The notes beneath the pieces were generated by a model. It saw only the letters and a program-made list of their open reading frames with translations, did not search any database and was not told the DNA's origin. A stretch of DNA of 64,000 nucleotides from an uncultured Prevotella sp. (GTDB taxonomy: Bacteria > Bacteroidota > Bacteroidia > Bacteroidales > Bacteroidaceae). The stretch covers positions 1 to 64,000 of the forward strand of contig CAMCLD010000006.1 of assembly GCA_945875635.1 (NCBI GenBank). The letters are read 5' to 3'. Positions 31,770-42,624 of the stretch are shown in pieces; within the stretch, counting starts at the first letter, position 1, and every line of letters starts with the position of its first letter. The translations under genes were made by a program, and so were the position numbers.

Positions 31770-34348
31770 ACATCACCAGAACAATTGCAGCATTACTGAT
31801 TTGCGTTTCCGTTTCACTAAGTGCTCAGGATAGCTACGATTGGGGCAGGATAGAATACAAGGGAAAGCCGTGGGTAGAGAACACATCGAGACCTATCGAC
31901 ATTTCCAAAGGGCTTGCCAACAGGCACATTGCTCTGTGGGCAAGTCATGGCAGATACTATGACCAGACAAAAGGCTCATGGAAATGGCAGCGTCCAAATC
32001 TTTTCTGCACGACGGAGGACTTGTTCACACAAACCATTGTTGTACCTTATCTGATACCGATGCTTGAGAATGCCGGTGCCGTAGTGTTCACGCCACGTGA
32101 AAGGGACTGGCAGGAAAACGAAATAATCGTTGACAATGATGACAAGGCATCGGCAAGCTACATAGAGGTTGACATGTCTAAGAAATGGAAAAATGCAGAA
32201 GGAAGTGGATTCGCACAGAGCTACGGAGTACTGCACGATGGCGACAACCCTTTTGCAAGAGGCACCGCACGCTGCGTCAAATCTACGAAGTCGGAAAAGA
32301 AAGCAAGCCTTATCTCCTACCAGCCTGACTTTCCTGAGGATGGCAGATATTCGGTATATGTAAGTTACAAATCCCTGCCAAAAAGTGTTGAGGATGCGCA
32401 ATACACCGTGTATCATAAAGGACAAACGACTTCCTTCAGTGTCAACCAAAAGATGGGTGGCGGCACATGGGTATATCTCGGCACATTCGATTTCGACAAA
32501 GGCTCAAGCCAATTCAACAGAGTCGTGATAACCAACAAGACAGGAAAGAAAGGCATTGTATCGTCGGATGCAGTACGCTTCGGAGGCGGTAAAGGAAACA
32601 TTGAAAGAGGAGGCAGCACAAGCGGACTGCCAAGGTGTATAGAGGGTGCCCGTTATTATGCACAATGGGCAGGTGCTCCATACAGCGTTTATAGTTCTTT
32701 CAAGGGAAAGGATGACTATAAAGACGACATGAACTCCAGGTCTCTGATGACAAACTGGCTTGCCGGTGGTTCTTGTTTCATGCCTGACACCGTTGGAAAC
32801 AAAGTGCCTATAGAACTGTCGCTTGCCGTACACAGCGATGCTGGAGTAGGCAAAGCAGGAGGACTCATTGGCACACTGACCATTTGCACCACCGACAACA
32901 ACGGAAAGCAGACGTTAGCTTCAGGCAAATCGAGGAAGATGTCTGAAAGGTTTGCTAACATATTGCTTGACAATGTAAGCAAAGACATAGCCGACGCTTT
33001 CGGAAAATGGAACAAAAGGGCTGTATGGAACAAGAACTACAGCGAGACAAGGAGACCTGAGGTGCCTTCGGCTATTATCGAGATGCTCTCCCACCAATGT
33101 TTCGCCGACATGAAGTATGGACATGACCCTAATTTCAAGTTTGCGATGGCAAGGTCCATCTATAAATCAATCCTACAGTTCATATCTTACAGTCATAAAG
33201 AGAGCTACGCAGTACAGCCTCTTGCGCCAGAAAAATTCTCCATCACGACAAAAAGCAATGGCAAAGCAGTGCTGAGATGGTCTCCATGTGACGACATGAG
33301 AGAACCGACAGCTAAAGCCACTTCATACAATGTGTATATAGCAACAAACAACAGTGGCTTCGACAACGGCAACAACACGAAGAATACGAAATACGAGATT
33401 CCCCTTGAGCCTGGCGTGCTATACAGATTCAAAGTGACAGCCTGCAACAGCGGTGGCGAGAGTTTCCCTACAGAGGAACTGGCTGCCTTATATAATCCAA
33501 AGGCATCAGACAATATTCTTATAGTAAATGGTTTTCACCGACTTTCCGGTCCGGCAGTAGTGGACAATGGCTCACAACAGGGCTTCGACCTCAACGCTGA
33601 TGCCGGTGTGAGCTATGGACGCACCATAGGATGGGCAGGAGTACAAGAGTGCTTCGACATGTCACAGGCAGGAAAGGAAGGCAAAGGTGCATTAGGATAT
33701 TGCGGAAGCGAGATGGAAGGGAAATTCGTTGCCGGCAATGATTTTAATTATGTAACCACCCATGCTCAGGCTATACAGAGTGCTAAAAGCTATAACATAT
33801 CAAGTTGTTCAAGCATGGCAGTGGAGTCTGGAGATGTGAGGATGAGTGACTTCAATGTTGCTGACATCATACTTGGCCTGGAGAAAAACGATCCTAACTC
33901 ATTAGGATATTACAAGACATTCAGCCATTCCATGCAGCAGCACCTCAGGAACTACGTGTCAGGTGGTGGAAGAATCTTCGTGAGCGGAGCATACGTAGGC
34001 TCAGACATGGCTAATGAAGAAGAAAGGAATTTCTTGGCAGATGTACTGAGAATATCTCCTGACGGAAAGTTGCGAAACAATGGTGGTATGGTCATGGGAC
34101 TGGGAATGAATTTTGGATTCCACGACAAACTGAACGACAAGCATTATGCAGCAACAACATCGGATATAATCAGTCCTCTCGGCGATGCTTACTGTGCCAT
34201 GAAATACAGCAACGAAACCTCTGCTGCCATAGCATACAAGGGGGAGCGATACAGAGCCTTTACTATGGGATTCCCGTTTGAATGCATTAAGGATGCATCC
34301 ACAAGAGCAAGCATAATGAGAGGTATCATGGCATTCCTACTGAAATAA
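31766..34348 (+). CDS. N-acetylmuramoyl-L-alanine amidase-like protein with inserted golvesin/xanthan-lyase-like domain and Fn3 domain
   Basis: ASHGRYYD, TPRERD, LAVHSDAG, IIEMLSHQ; inserted VKSTKSEKKASLISYQPDFPEDGRYSVYVSY...SDAVRFGGG; Fn3 ATSYNVYIATNNSG. Confidence 0.8.
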   Translation: MNITRTIAALLICVSVSLSAQDSYDWGRIEYKGKPWVENTSRPIDISKGLANRHIALWASHGRYYDQTKGSWKWQRPNLFCTTEDLFTQTIVVPYLIPMLENAGAVVFTPRERDWQENEIIVDNDDKASASYIEVDMSKKWKNAEGSGFAQSYGVLHDGDNPFARGTARCVKSTKSEKKASLISYQPDFPEDGRYSVYVSYKSLPKSVEDAQYTVYHKGQTTSFSVNQKMGGGTWVYLGTFDFDKGSSQFNRVVITNKTGKKGIVSSDAVRFGGGKGNIERGGSTSGLPRCIEGARYYAQWAGAPYSVYSSFKGKDDYKDDMNSRSLMTNWLAGGSCFMPDTVGNKVPIELSLAVHSDAGVGKAGGLIGTLTICTTDNNGKQTLASGKSRKMSERFANILLDNVSKDIADAFGKWNKRAVWNKNYSETRRPEVPSAIIEMLSHQCFADMKYGHDPNFKFAMARSIYKSILQFISYSHKESYAVQPLAPEKFSITTKSNGKAVLRWSPCDDMREPTAKATSYNVYIATNNSGFDNGNNTKNTKYEIPLEPGVLYRFKVTACNSGGESFPTEELAALYNPKASDNILIVNGFHRLSGPAVVDNGSQQGFDLNADAGVSYGRTIGWAGVQECFDMSQAGKEGKGALGYCGSEMEGKFVAGNDFNYVTTHAQAIQSAKSYNISSCSSMAVESGDVRMSDFNVADIILGLEKNDPNSLGYYKTFSHSMQQHLRNYVSGGGRIFVSGAYVGSDMANEEERNFLADVLRISPDGKLRNNGGMVMGLGMNFGFHDKLNDKHYAATTSDIISPLGDAYCAMKYSNETSAAIAYKGERYRAFTMGFPFECIKDASTRASIMRGIMAFLLK

Positions 34349-34383
34349 CTTTATCCAATATATAACTTTAAAAATCATCTATT

Positions 34384-34713
34384 ATGTACAAGATACAGGC
34401 AAACGCATCAGGAACAAGAGAGATAGAGGTCTCTGCCGAGCATCTGTTGACCATAGACAGGCATTCCCTGTTCCGCAATCTCGTTGACAGCAACGGAATC
34501 GTTGGAGAGGATGTGCTCGACAAACTGAAATTCAACGTCAGGTCTATGCTTGAAAGTGGCAACCCGGACGGAAAGGCTCTGCTCGACTTGAGTCTCGACG
34601 TTATCTACAACAAGGACATGAAAGCCTTTGGACTCCAGAAGCTCATAAAGCTATACGATGAATGGCATGCACATTACGTAGAACAAGATAAGGAAGAGAC
34701 TGTTGAACAATAA
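34384..34713 (+). CDS. Conserved hypothetical protein
   Basis: 109-aa ORF in operon context. Confidence 0.7.
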   Translation: MYKIQANASGTREIEVSAEHLLTIDRHSLFRNLVDSNGIVGEDVLDKLKFNVRSMLESGNPDGKALLDLSLDVIYNKDMKAFGLQKLIKLYDEWHAHYVEQDKEETVEQ

Positions 34714-36667
34714 CAATTCATATAGACTTACAGACTTCCTACCTACCACAAAGAAGGAAGTAGAACTCAGAGGATGGTCCCAGCTCGACGTCATCCTCTT
34801 TTCTGCTGATGCTTATGTAGATCATCCCTCTTTCGGTGCTGCTGTCATTGGGCGTACACTTGAGAAAGCAGGCTACAAGGTGGCAATAGTGCCACAGCCT
34901 GACTGGCATGGCGACTTCCGTGACTTCCGGAAACTGGGAAAGCCAAGGCTGTATTTCGGTATAGCTCCTGGGTGCATGGACTCCATGGTAAACAAGTACA
35001 CAGCAAACAGGAGACTGAGGTCAGAGGACGCTTATAGTCCGGACGGAAGACATGACTGCCGACCGGAATATCCCACTATTGTCTATACACATATATTGAA
35101 AAGGCTTTATCCTGACGTTCCTGTTGTCCTTGGTGGCATAGAGGCTTCCATGAGAAGGCTGACGCACTACGACTACTGGAAAGACGGTCTCAGGAAGTGC
35201 ATTCTCTGTGATTCCATGGCAGACATGATAATATATGGTATGGGCGAGAAACAGGTGGTGGCTCTGTGCAGACAACTTGAAAGCGGCAAAGCAATAAGCG
35301 ACATAAAAGACATACCACAGACCGTCTTCCTTGCAAAAGAGAAAGACATACCAGGCGGAATAGGAAAGGACGACATTGTGCTGCACTCCCATTCAGAATG
35401 CCTTGCAAGCAAGAAATCACAAGCAGAAAACTTCAGACATATAGAAGAGGAGTCAAACAAAATGCACGCTTGCAGGATAGTGCAGGAAGTTGATGGGGTG
35501 TATGCCGTAGTGAATCCCCCCTACCCTCCCATGACAACAGAGGAACTGGATGCCTCGTTCGACCTTCCATATACAAGGGTCCCCCATCCCAAATACAAGG
35601 GAAAGCGCATTCCTGCGTACGAGATGATACGCCATTCAATAAATATCCACAGGGGATGCTTTGGAGGATGTGCCTTCTGTACCATCTCAGCCCATCAGGG
35701 CAAGTTCATCACATGCCGTTCAAAGGAGAGCATTCTGAAAGAGGCAGAGAAAGTCATTGCCATGGATGACTTTAAAGGCTACATCTCCGACCTTGGAGGA
35801 CCTTCCGCCAACATGTATGGTATGGGAGGAAGAAACAAAAAGGCATGCGAGAAATGCAAGAGACCATCATGCCTGCATCCCAAGATATGCCCGAACCTAT
35901 GCACTGACCACTCGGCACTGCTTGACATCTATCATGCCGTCGATTCATTAGAGGGAGTGAGGAAGAGCTTTATAGGCAGCGGTGTCAGGTATGACTTGCT
36001 GCTTCATCACTCTGACGACGAGACATCAAACAATGCTGCAAGACAATACACGAAAGAACTGATATGCAGACACGTTAGCGGAAGACTGAAAGTGGCTCCG
36101 GAACATACATCAGACAGTGTGCTGAACCTGATGAGAAAGCCTTCTTTCTCACTGTTTGAGAGATTCAAGAAAATATTCGATAGGATAAACCAGGAAGAGG
36201 GTTTGAAGCAACAGATTATACCTTATTTCATTAGCAGCCATCCAGGATGCAAAGAGGAGGACATGGCAGAACTGGCTGTTAGGACAAAGAAAATGGATTT
36301 CCATCTGGAACAGGTTCAGGATTTTACACCAACTCCCATGACTGTCAGTACAGAGACATGGTACACGGGATATGACCCTTATACCTTGGCTCCAGTGTTC
36401 TCGGCAAAGACGCAGAAGGAGAAACTTGCCCAAAGGATGTTCTTCTTCTGGTATAAGCCCGAAGAGAGAAGAGCCATCGAGAATGAGCTAAGGAGACTGG
36501 GACGTCAGGACCTTATTGCTGAACTCTTCCATGGAAAGCACGCCCGAATGGAATCGGAAGGAAAGCACCATGCTGCCAATGACAGACATAAAGAGACAAC
36601 AGGCAGGATAAAGACAGATTCAGCAAGTGGAAAAAAGAGATACAGACATGGAAGGAATGGACGATAG
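34703..36667 (+). CDS. YgiQ family radical SAM protein
   Basis: RGCFGGCAFCTISAHQGK, SDLGGPSANMYGMG, VAPEHTSDSVL; ORF opens at a TTG. Confidence 0.92.
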   Translation: MNNNNSYRLTDFLPTTKKEVELRGWSQLDVILFSADAYVDHPSFGAAVIGRTLEKAGYKVAIVPQPDWHGDFRDFRKLGKPRLYFGIAPGCMDSMVNKYTANRRLRSEDAYSPDGRHDCRPEYPTIVYTHILKRLYPDVPVVLGGIEASMRRLTHYDYWKDGLRKCILCDSMADMIIYGMGEKQVVALCRQLESGKAISDIKDIPQTVFLAKEKDIPGGIGKDDIVLHSHSECLASKKSQAENFRHIEEESNKMHACRIVQEVDGVYAVVNPPYPPMTTEELDASFDLPYTRVPHPKYKGKRIPAYEMIRHSINIHRGCFGGCAFCTISAHQGKFITCRSKESILKEAEKVIAMDDFKGYISDLGGPSANMYGMGGRNKKACEKCKRPSCLHPKICPNLCTDHSALLDIYHAVDSLEGVRKSFIGSGVRYDLLLHHSDDETSNNAARQYTKELICRHVSGRLKVAPEHTSDSVLNLMRKPSFSLFERFKKIFDRINQEEGLKQQIIPYFISSHPGCKEEDMAELAVRTKKMDFHLEQVQDFTPTPMTVSTETWYTGYDPYTLAPVFSAKTQKEKLAQRMFFFWYKPEERRAIENELRRLGRQDLIAELFHGKHARMESEGKHHAANDRHKETTGRIKTDSASGKKRYRHGRNGR

Positions 36668-39600
36668 TATCGATGGAAAAATACCATTGAATGGGGGCAT
36701 TTTCTTTGACGAACTGGTCCATTGCTTGCATTGTGAGTCTATAGTGTCGGCATACAGAATCATGGAAAATAGCATGAGACATGCCATCGATTACAGACTG
36801 AGGGATTCCAGTGTGAGATTCACGGGTGTGTTCTCTATGTTACAGTATCTGTTCAACGAATACAGGCTCTACGAGACAGACAAGAATCTGTGCATTACCT
36901 TGAACAACCTAAGAGGTAAACTGTCAAAGCTTGACCGTTTGTCAAAATCGGGATTAAGTAAATCGTTTCCTTATGACTTGAAATCCCTGTGCATTTTCAT
37001 ATCACTTGTCTATGGCAATGCTCCTATTCCCGATGAGCTGAAAGCTGTCTTTCCATCGGAAGACAACCCAGCCAGGAGACAACAGCGAACCAACGGCAAG
37101 CACGACAACCCTCAATCCATAAGATGTGTTGTGACAGGATGGGACAGCGAGAGAATTTTTGGAGTGGAGGAAGATTCTGGCAGCGACATAGAAATAGACT
37201 ATATCCACAATGACAGCATGTCATATATCGCAGAATGTATAAGCAAAGGTGACATCCTGAGCCTTGTCAGACCAAGATATGAGAACGACGTGCTTTATCC
37301 CGAACTGATAGTGGTCAACCCAGACTTCCTTGTCAACGTCACCACCATAGCAGCATGTTTTGAGGATTATGGCATATTCCCCATGGCAAGTGTATTGAAC
37401 AAGATTAAGCCACGGAACATTTCATCCGACATCCTTCTGGGAAATTTTGCTGGTCAGCTCCTTGACGAGTTCATATACGACAATGACACGCCTTATAACG
37501 ACAGCATAAGGAATTTCTTCAGAGAAAACATAATGGCAATCCTTACATGTGACGGGCTTGACACATTCCATGAGAGAGCAATGGAACAGAAAGGCAATAT
37601 AAGCCATATCATCAGGGATGTGTTTCCAAAGGAAATAAATGACAGTTTCAAATCGGACAGGACCATCCTTGAACCCTCGTTCATCTCGCCCATCCTTGGC
37701 ATTCAGGGACGTATGGACTGGCTTGACATGAGCTATAGGATTGTCGTAGAACAGAAAGCCGGAAAGGCACAATATAGAAGAGGTGTGGCGGAAGGTGTCT
37801 TTACAAAGCATAAGGAAAGCCATTACATACAGGTTCAGCTGTACAGGGCTTTGCTGCATTACGGCATGGTGCACATCAACAATGAGAACATTTACTCTTT
37901 CCTGCTTTATTCAAAATACAGAGACGGGCTTGTTCATGTAGCAACTGCCCCGAAAGCCATAGCCAAAGCCATAGAGGTGAGAAACAAAATTTCCTGCATG
38001 GAACTGTCATTCGGGAAAGATGGGTACGCATTCCTTTCAACGATAAAGGCACAGGACATATACCCAAAGGCACAGGGATTATTATGGGAGAAATATGTTT
38101 GCCCTCAGACAGAAAAATTACTTGCGCCCATAAGAAATGCCAGTTTAGTAGAAAGAGAATACTACTTGAGGTTCATGAAGTTTGTCTCAACGGAACACAT
38201 CCTATCAAAACTGGGAAACAGGGAAAAAGAAATGTCTGGGTTCGCATCGGTATGGAACAGCACTCTTCAAGAGAAGAGAGAGGCTGGGTGCATATACGAA
38301 AGACTAGGCATCATCATTCCTGACACAGATGGGAAGTCAATAGAGAAAGTGACCTTAAGATTCGGAAAAAAAATTGACAATGACAGTAGTGACTTCCGCA
38401 TCGGGGACATAGTCATGTTCTATCCATACAGAAAGAAATCCAATCCTGATGCCACCAACACCATTCTGTTCCGAGGCTCGATATCCGCCATTGGTACAGG
38501 CAGCATGGACATAACACTACGACATCCCCAGACAGACAGGAAGGTGTTTATGGAGGAGGACTCTTTCTGGGCTGTGGAACATGACTGCATGGACTCTCTC
38601 ACAAGCTCTCTGTACGGCGGATTATACTTGTTCCTGACAACAGACAAGAGGCGCAGGGACTTGCTGCTCTGCCAAAGGAAACCGGAAACTGACAAAAAGG
38701 CTGTACTTAAAGGAGACTATGGTTCGGAAGAGTTCAACACCGTCACATTGAAGGCAAAACAGGCAAAAGACATATTTATTATTATAGGACCGCCCGGAAC
38801 AGGAAAGACATCCCATGGTATGCTTAACATTGTCAAGGAACATCTGCTTTACGATGGCAGCAATATCCTGCTTACTGCCTATACCAACAGGGCAGTGGAT
38901 GAGATATGTGGCAAACTGAAAGAAAACGGCATTGAATTCATGAGGATTGGCTCAGAGAACGTATGTGCGCCCGAATACAGAGACAGTATGCTTAGAAAGA
39001 GGATGGAATGTGTCTCAAACATCAATGAGGCAAGAATAGTCTTCCAACAGACAAGGGTTATTTGCGCCACTACATCTTCTTTAAGCTCACATCCGGAGTT
39101 GTTCAGAATAAAGCATTTCGACATTGCCGTCATAGACGAGGCTTCACAGATTCTGGAACCTCAGATTGTCGGCATCCTCTGCTCCATGAACAGAAATGGT
39201 GACGGACTTGGCATATCAAAATTCGTAATGATTGGTGATGAGAAACAGTTGCCTGCCGTTGTACAGCAAAGTGCAAAGGAGTCGATTGTCAATGAGAAAG
39301 TTCTTAGAGACATAGGTCTTGTGGATTGCCGTCTCTCTTTCTTTGAAAGAATGCTAAGATGGCTGAGAACTGTCAACAAGGAATGCATCCATCAACTGAC
39401 AAGCCAGGGCAGGATGCATCCCGACATTGCTGACTTTCCTAACATGGCATTCTATTACAACATGCTAAAGCCTGTACCTGTTGAGCATCAGTTAGAGAAG
39501 ACAGAGCAATGCAATGATACGGATAATGGTATTGAGCAAATACTCACGGCAAAGAGAATGGTGTTTGTAAACAGCCACAGGAACCTGTCACACAACAATC

Positions 39601-40154
39601 CATTTGATGGTGCCCAGAATGGCAACAGGAACAGGAATGAAACCTGCAACGTGAATCCCACAGAGGCTGGAATGATAGCAGCCACTGTCGTTCAAGCCTA
39701 CAAAATGGAACGCCACTCATTCAGTCCCCTCACCTCGATAGGTGTCATTGTTCCATACCGCAACCAGATAACGGAAATCAGGAACAAGATAGACGAATAT
39801 GGAATCAAATGCCTGCATGACATCACCATAGATACGGTGGAAAGATTCCAAGGCAGTCAGAGAGACATTATTATATACGGATTTACCGTTAGCACTCCTT
39901 ACCAGCTCCTGTTCCTTGAATCGACACAGTATGTTGATCGTCTTAATACCGATGGAAAAGGTATAGTCATTGACAGGAAACTAAATGTTGCTATGACAAG
40001 AGCAAGAAAGAGACTTGTAATAATAGGTGACAGGGGTATTCTTAATAGGAATATTGTGTTCAAGGGACTTATCGACTATGCCGTTGAGCATGGAAGCATG
40101 GTTGACGTGTCACCTGATGACTATATCGAAGGAAGATTCAGCATTAATACTTAA
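36627..40154 (+). CDS. Dna2-like PD-(D/E)XK nuclease / SF1 helicase
   Basis: Nuclease motifs GRMD, VEQKAGKA, QVQLY; helicase GPPGTGKT, DEASQ, GDEKQLPAVV, VERFQGSQRDI, NVAMTRARKRLVIIGD; 5' end overlaps the YgiQ ORF. Confidence 0.88.
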   Translation: MEKRDTDMEGMDDSIDGKIPLNGGIFFDELVHCLHCESIVSAYRIMENSMRHAIDYRLRDSSVRFTGVFSMLQYLFNEYRLYETDKNLCITLNNLRGKLSKLDRLSKSGLSKSFPYDLKSLCIFISLVYGNAPIPDELKAVFPSEDNPARRQQRTNGKHDNPQSIRCVVTGWDSERIFGVEEDSGSDIEIDYIHNDSMSYIAECISKGDILSLVRPRYENDVLYPELIVVNPDFLVNVTTIAACFEDYGIFPMASVLNKIKPRNISSDILLGNFAGQLLDEFIYDNDTPYNDSIRNFFRENIMAILTCDGLDTFHERAMEQKGNISHIIRDVFPKEINDSFKSDRTILEPSFISPILGIQGRMDWLDMSYRIVVEQKAGKAQYRRGVAEGVFTKHKESHYIQVQLYRALLHYGMVHINNENIYSFLLYSKYRDGLVHVATAPKAIAKAIEVRNKISCMELSFGKDGYAFLSTIKAQDIYPKAQGLLWEKYVCPQTEKLLAPIRNASLVEREYYLRFMKFVSTEHILSKLGNREKEMSGFASVWNSTLQEKREAGCIYERLGIIIPDTDGKSIEKVTLRFGKKIDNDSSDFRIGDIVMFYPYRKKSNPDATNTILFRGSISAIGTGSMDITLRHPQTDRKVFMEEDSFWAVEHDCMDSLTSSLYGGLYLFLTTDKRRRDLLLCQRKPETDKKAVLKGDYGSEEFNTVTLKAKQAKDIFIIIGPPGTGKTSHGMLNIVKEHLLYDGSNILLTAYTNRAVDEICGKLKENGIEFMRIGSENVCAPEYRDSMLRKRMECVSNINEARIVFQQTRVICATTSSLSSHPELFRIKHFDIAVIDEASQILEPQIVGILCSMNRNGDGLGISKFVMIGDEKQLPAVVQQSAKESIVNEKVLRDIGLVDCRLSFFERMLRWLRTVNKECIHQLTSQGRMHPDIADFPNMAFYYNMLKPVPVEHQLEKTEQCNDTDNGIEQILTAKRMVFVNSHRNLSHNNPFDGAQNGNRNRNETCNVNPTEAGMIAATVVQAYKMERHSFSPLTSIGVIVPYRNQITEIRNKIDEYGIKCLHDITIDTVERFQGSQRDIIIYGFTVSTPYQLLFLESTQYVDRLNTDGKGIVIDRKLNVAMTRARKRLVIIGDRGILNRNIVFKGLIDYAVEHGSMVDVSPDDYIEGRFSINT

Positions 40155-40372
40155 TTAAAGTTTCGCAAGTTAAAACTTGCTCAAAGTTAACAAGTTGACA
40201 AGTCAACAAGTTTTTAGTTGTTCTGGTCATTGACAAATTCAAACAAGAAGAGTAGCAACTTGTTGACTTGTCAACTCGTTAACTGACAGCATGTCGAAGA
40301 CATACGAACCAACGGTCACGGGCCGAAGGGAAAAGGAGTTCCCTTGAGCTTTGCGAAAAAACTTTAATTAAG
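40150..40372. repeat. Nested inverted-repeat element between convergent genes
   Basis: Outer CTTAATTAAAGTT (40150-40162)/AACTTTAATTAAG (40360-40372); inner 27-bp arms 40186-40212 / 40257-40283 (26/27 complementary); small dyad 40165-40180. Confidence 0.9.
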
Positions 40373-40379
40373 AATACTA

Positions 40380-42584
40380 CTATCTGTTTATGAACGTCTT
40401 GCCGTTTCTGATAACCAAACCCTTATATGAGTTTCCTACACGCTGTCCGGCTATGTTATACATGACATTGTCATTTGCTGGCATAGCTATTCCATGTATC
40501 TCGTCCGTGCTTCCTAATGTTTCACAGTTTAGGGTTATTGACAACACAACCTGCTTTCCAGCCGGAGTAAAGGTCAAAGTACCAGTTACATTGTCCAATG
40601 GTATGGTATGGCTGACTACGAGATGGTTGCCGGCACTGTCCTTCTTTGGGAATACATAGTCTGTTTCTCCGAACGTTGTTCCGTTAAGCTCACTTATATA
40701 GCTATCTACATCGGCATAGTTGTCGTAGCCCTTGAAGACAATCTCCTTGACTGCAATATTTTCCGGGATGTTAATGGTGTATTGCACACCGGCAGAATAT
40801 TTCACGCCATTCTCCTTGCCAGAACCATACGACTTGCTTTTGGCATTGGTAATGGTAACATCGTAGTCTGAGGTGTTGAATGCATAAGAAGCTGACGTGT
40901 TTTCTGAAGACACGTTGGTTGTAGCATCAAGAACAAGAGAAATGGACTCACCGGCAGGAACATCCGGTTTCTCTACAGTATTCAGTTCAGGCCAATACTC
41001 CTCGTAGTTTGCCTCACCATCTTCACAGCCACCTTTCATTATATCCTCTACAAGACTGTTTGCATACATTTCGATGTTGGTATAATAGCCTTTGGGGTCG
41101 AGAGTGTATTTCAATGCGTCTGAAGCATCCTCAGGATTCAGTCCCCAAAGAGTTTCCCAATCGTCAGGCATACCGTCGCCATCAGTGTCGTAGCCTTCCT
41201 GCCATTCGCCTGTACCGAAATTAGATTCCGTGTATCCTTTTACATCTGCTACGACATCCACGATGCCTTTCTTACCTGTCACGGAACCAGTGTATGTTGC
41301 TGTGCCGTTGGTGGCTTCTTTCACATAACGTGCGTCAACCTCGTCCCTGTCATAGGATGCGCCCGCATAAGCCAGCACCTTGTCGAAAGCCATGTCTGCC
41401 GTATGGGTAGTAACAAATCCCTTGGGTGCCTCTTCGTCCATTTTTATCTGGACATACCTTACTCCGTTTGACGTTATGCTCGGCACATCATCAGGATACA
41501 TATTGTTGGCATCCTTGGAATAGACAAGGCCTCCTTCTTTCAGCACACCACTATCGTATGAGATGCCATCCCAGTCTCTGTTAGCTTTCTTTACGCCATC
41601 CGTTGTCAGAGTTGTGTTGCCTGATACATAGTAACGGCTTGTCATGCCATAGTATTCTGGATGTGAGGAATCTGAATTGCCGCTTGCCGATACAGTCACT
41701 ATTGTCAGTCGCTCCTGATTGCCACTTCCACATGGTCCTGCCTTATAGAAATTATTTACCATGTTAATCTGACCTCCACCGGGACCTCCATAGCATGTAC
41801 CCTGTGCGTTATACATCACACAGTTGCGGAAATCGACATTCTCTGCCTGTGTAGGATTCTCCCAGTTATAAGTGGAGTAGTCATAGTTATTGGTAAAACC
41901 CTGCCAGTCATAGCGTGCTCCATTGAAACGCGGACCGCGATTGGCAACATGTGCTATCATGTTATGATGGAAACTGGCAAGCTTGCCACCCCATATACCT
42001 CCATATCCGTGTGCACCTTTATCGTGACCAGCGTTAGTAAGGCTTTCTGCTATCGTACACCATTGCATGGTGAAGTTGTTGTTGTCGTAGAATGAAGCAA
42101 CCTCATCGATACTCCATGAGAAAGAGCAATGGTCTATCATGATGCCTGTCTTCTGTTTCTGTGTTGAAGCATCGGCTCCATCGTTGACATTGCGCTCCTG
42201 TCCTCTTCTGAACCTGATAAAGCGTATGATATTGTTGGCACCTGGATTGACGGTATAGTAACGGAGTGTTATACCTGGCGACGGGGCTGTCTGTCCAAGA
42301 ATGGTTGTATTCTCTCCAATGGTAATGTCAGAATTCAACGCTATGACACCTGCAACATCAAAAACAATAATTTTCTTTGAATTGCCAGACACAGCAGAGC
42401 GGAACGAGCCGTCACCTTTATCGTTCAGGTTGGTGACATGTCTTATTTCACCACCTCGTCCTCCTGTTACAAAACGTCCATGTCCTTCTGCTCCCGGAAA
42501 AGCAGGTGCTGATTCGAACTGTGCATACATAGCTGTGTTTGCAGCAGTTATTAGCATTAGCAATGCAAGTAGTTTTCTTTTCAT
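40380..42584 (-). CDS. Secreted pectate lyase-like protein with C-terminal sorting-like motif
   Basis: Signal peptide, FPGAEGHGRFVTGGRGG, DHCSFSWSIDE; C-terminus NIAGQRVGNSYKGLVIRNGKTFINR. Confidence 0.85.
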   Translation of the reverse strand: MKRKLLALLMLITAANTAMYAQFESAPAFPGAEGHGRFVTGGRGGEIRHVTNLNDKGDGSFRSAVSGNSKKIIVFDVAGVIALNSDITIGENTTILGQTAPSPGITLRYYTVNPGANNIIRFIRFRRGQERNVNDGADASTQKQKTGIMIDHCSFSWSIDEVASFYDNNNFTMQWCTIAESLTNAGHDKGAHGYGGIWGGKLASFHHNMIAHVANRGPRFNGARYDWQGFTNNYDYSTYNWENPTQAENVDFRNCVMYNAQGTCYGGPGGGQINMVNNFYKAGPCGSGNQERLTIVTVSASGNSDSSHPEYYGMTSRYYVSGNTTLTTDGVKKANRDWDGISYDSGVLKEGGLVYSKDANNMYPDDVPSITSNGVRYVQIKMDEEAPKGFVTTHTADMAFDKVLAYAGASYDRDEVDARYVKEATNGTATYTGSVTGKKGIVDVVADVKGYTESNFGTGEWQEGYDTDGDGMPDDWETLWGLNPEDASDALKYTLDPKGYYTNIEMYANSLVEDIMKGGCEDGEANYEEYWPELNTVEKPDVPAGESISLVLDATTNVSSENTSASYAFNTSDYDVTITNAKSKSYGSGKENGVKYSAGVQYTINIPENIAVKEIVFKGYDNYADVDSYISELNGTTFGETDYVFPKKDSAGNHLVVSHTIPLDNVTGTLTFTPAGKQVVLSITLNCETLGSTDEIHGIAMPANDNVMYNIAGQRVGNSYKGLVIRNGKTFINR

Positions 42585-42624
42585 AAAAAAATGTTTTATA
42601 GATATAGTCTTTAGTATTATGATG

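Noticed and set aside
36627-40154. Anti-phage defence helicase system
   Set aside because: Neighbours (ygiQ, pectate lyase) are not defence genes and the architecture is that of a general Dna2-like helicase; no evidence for defence.
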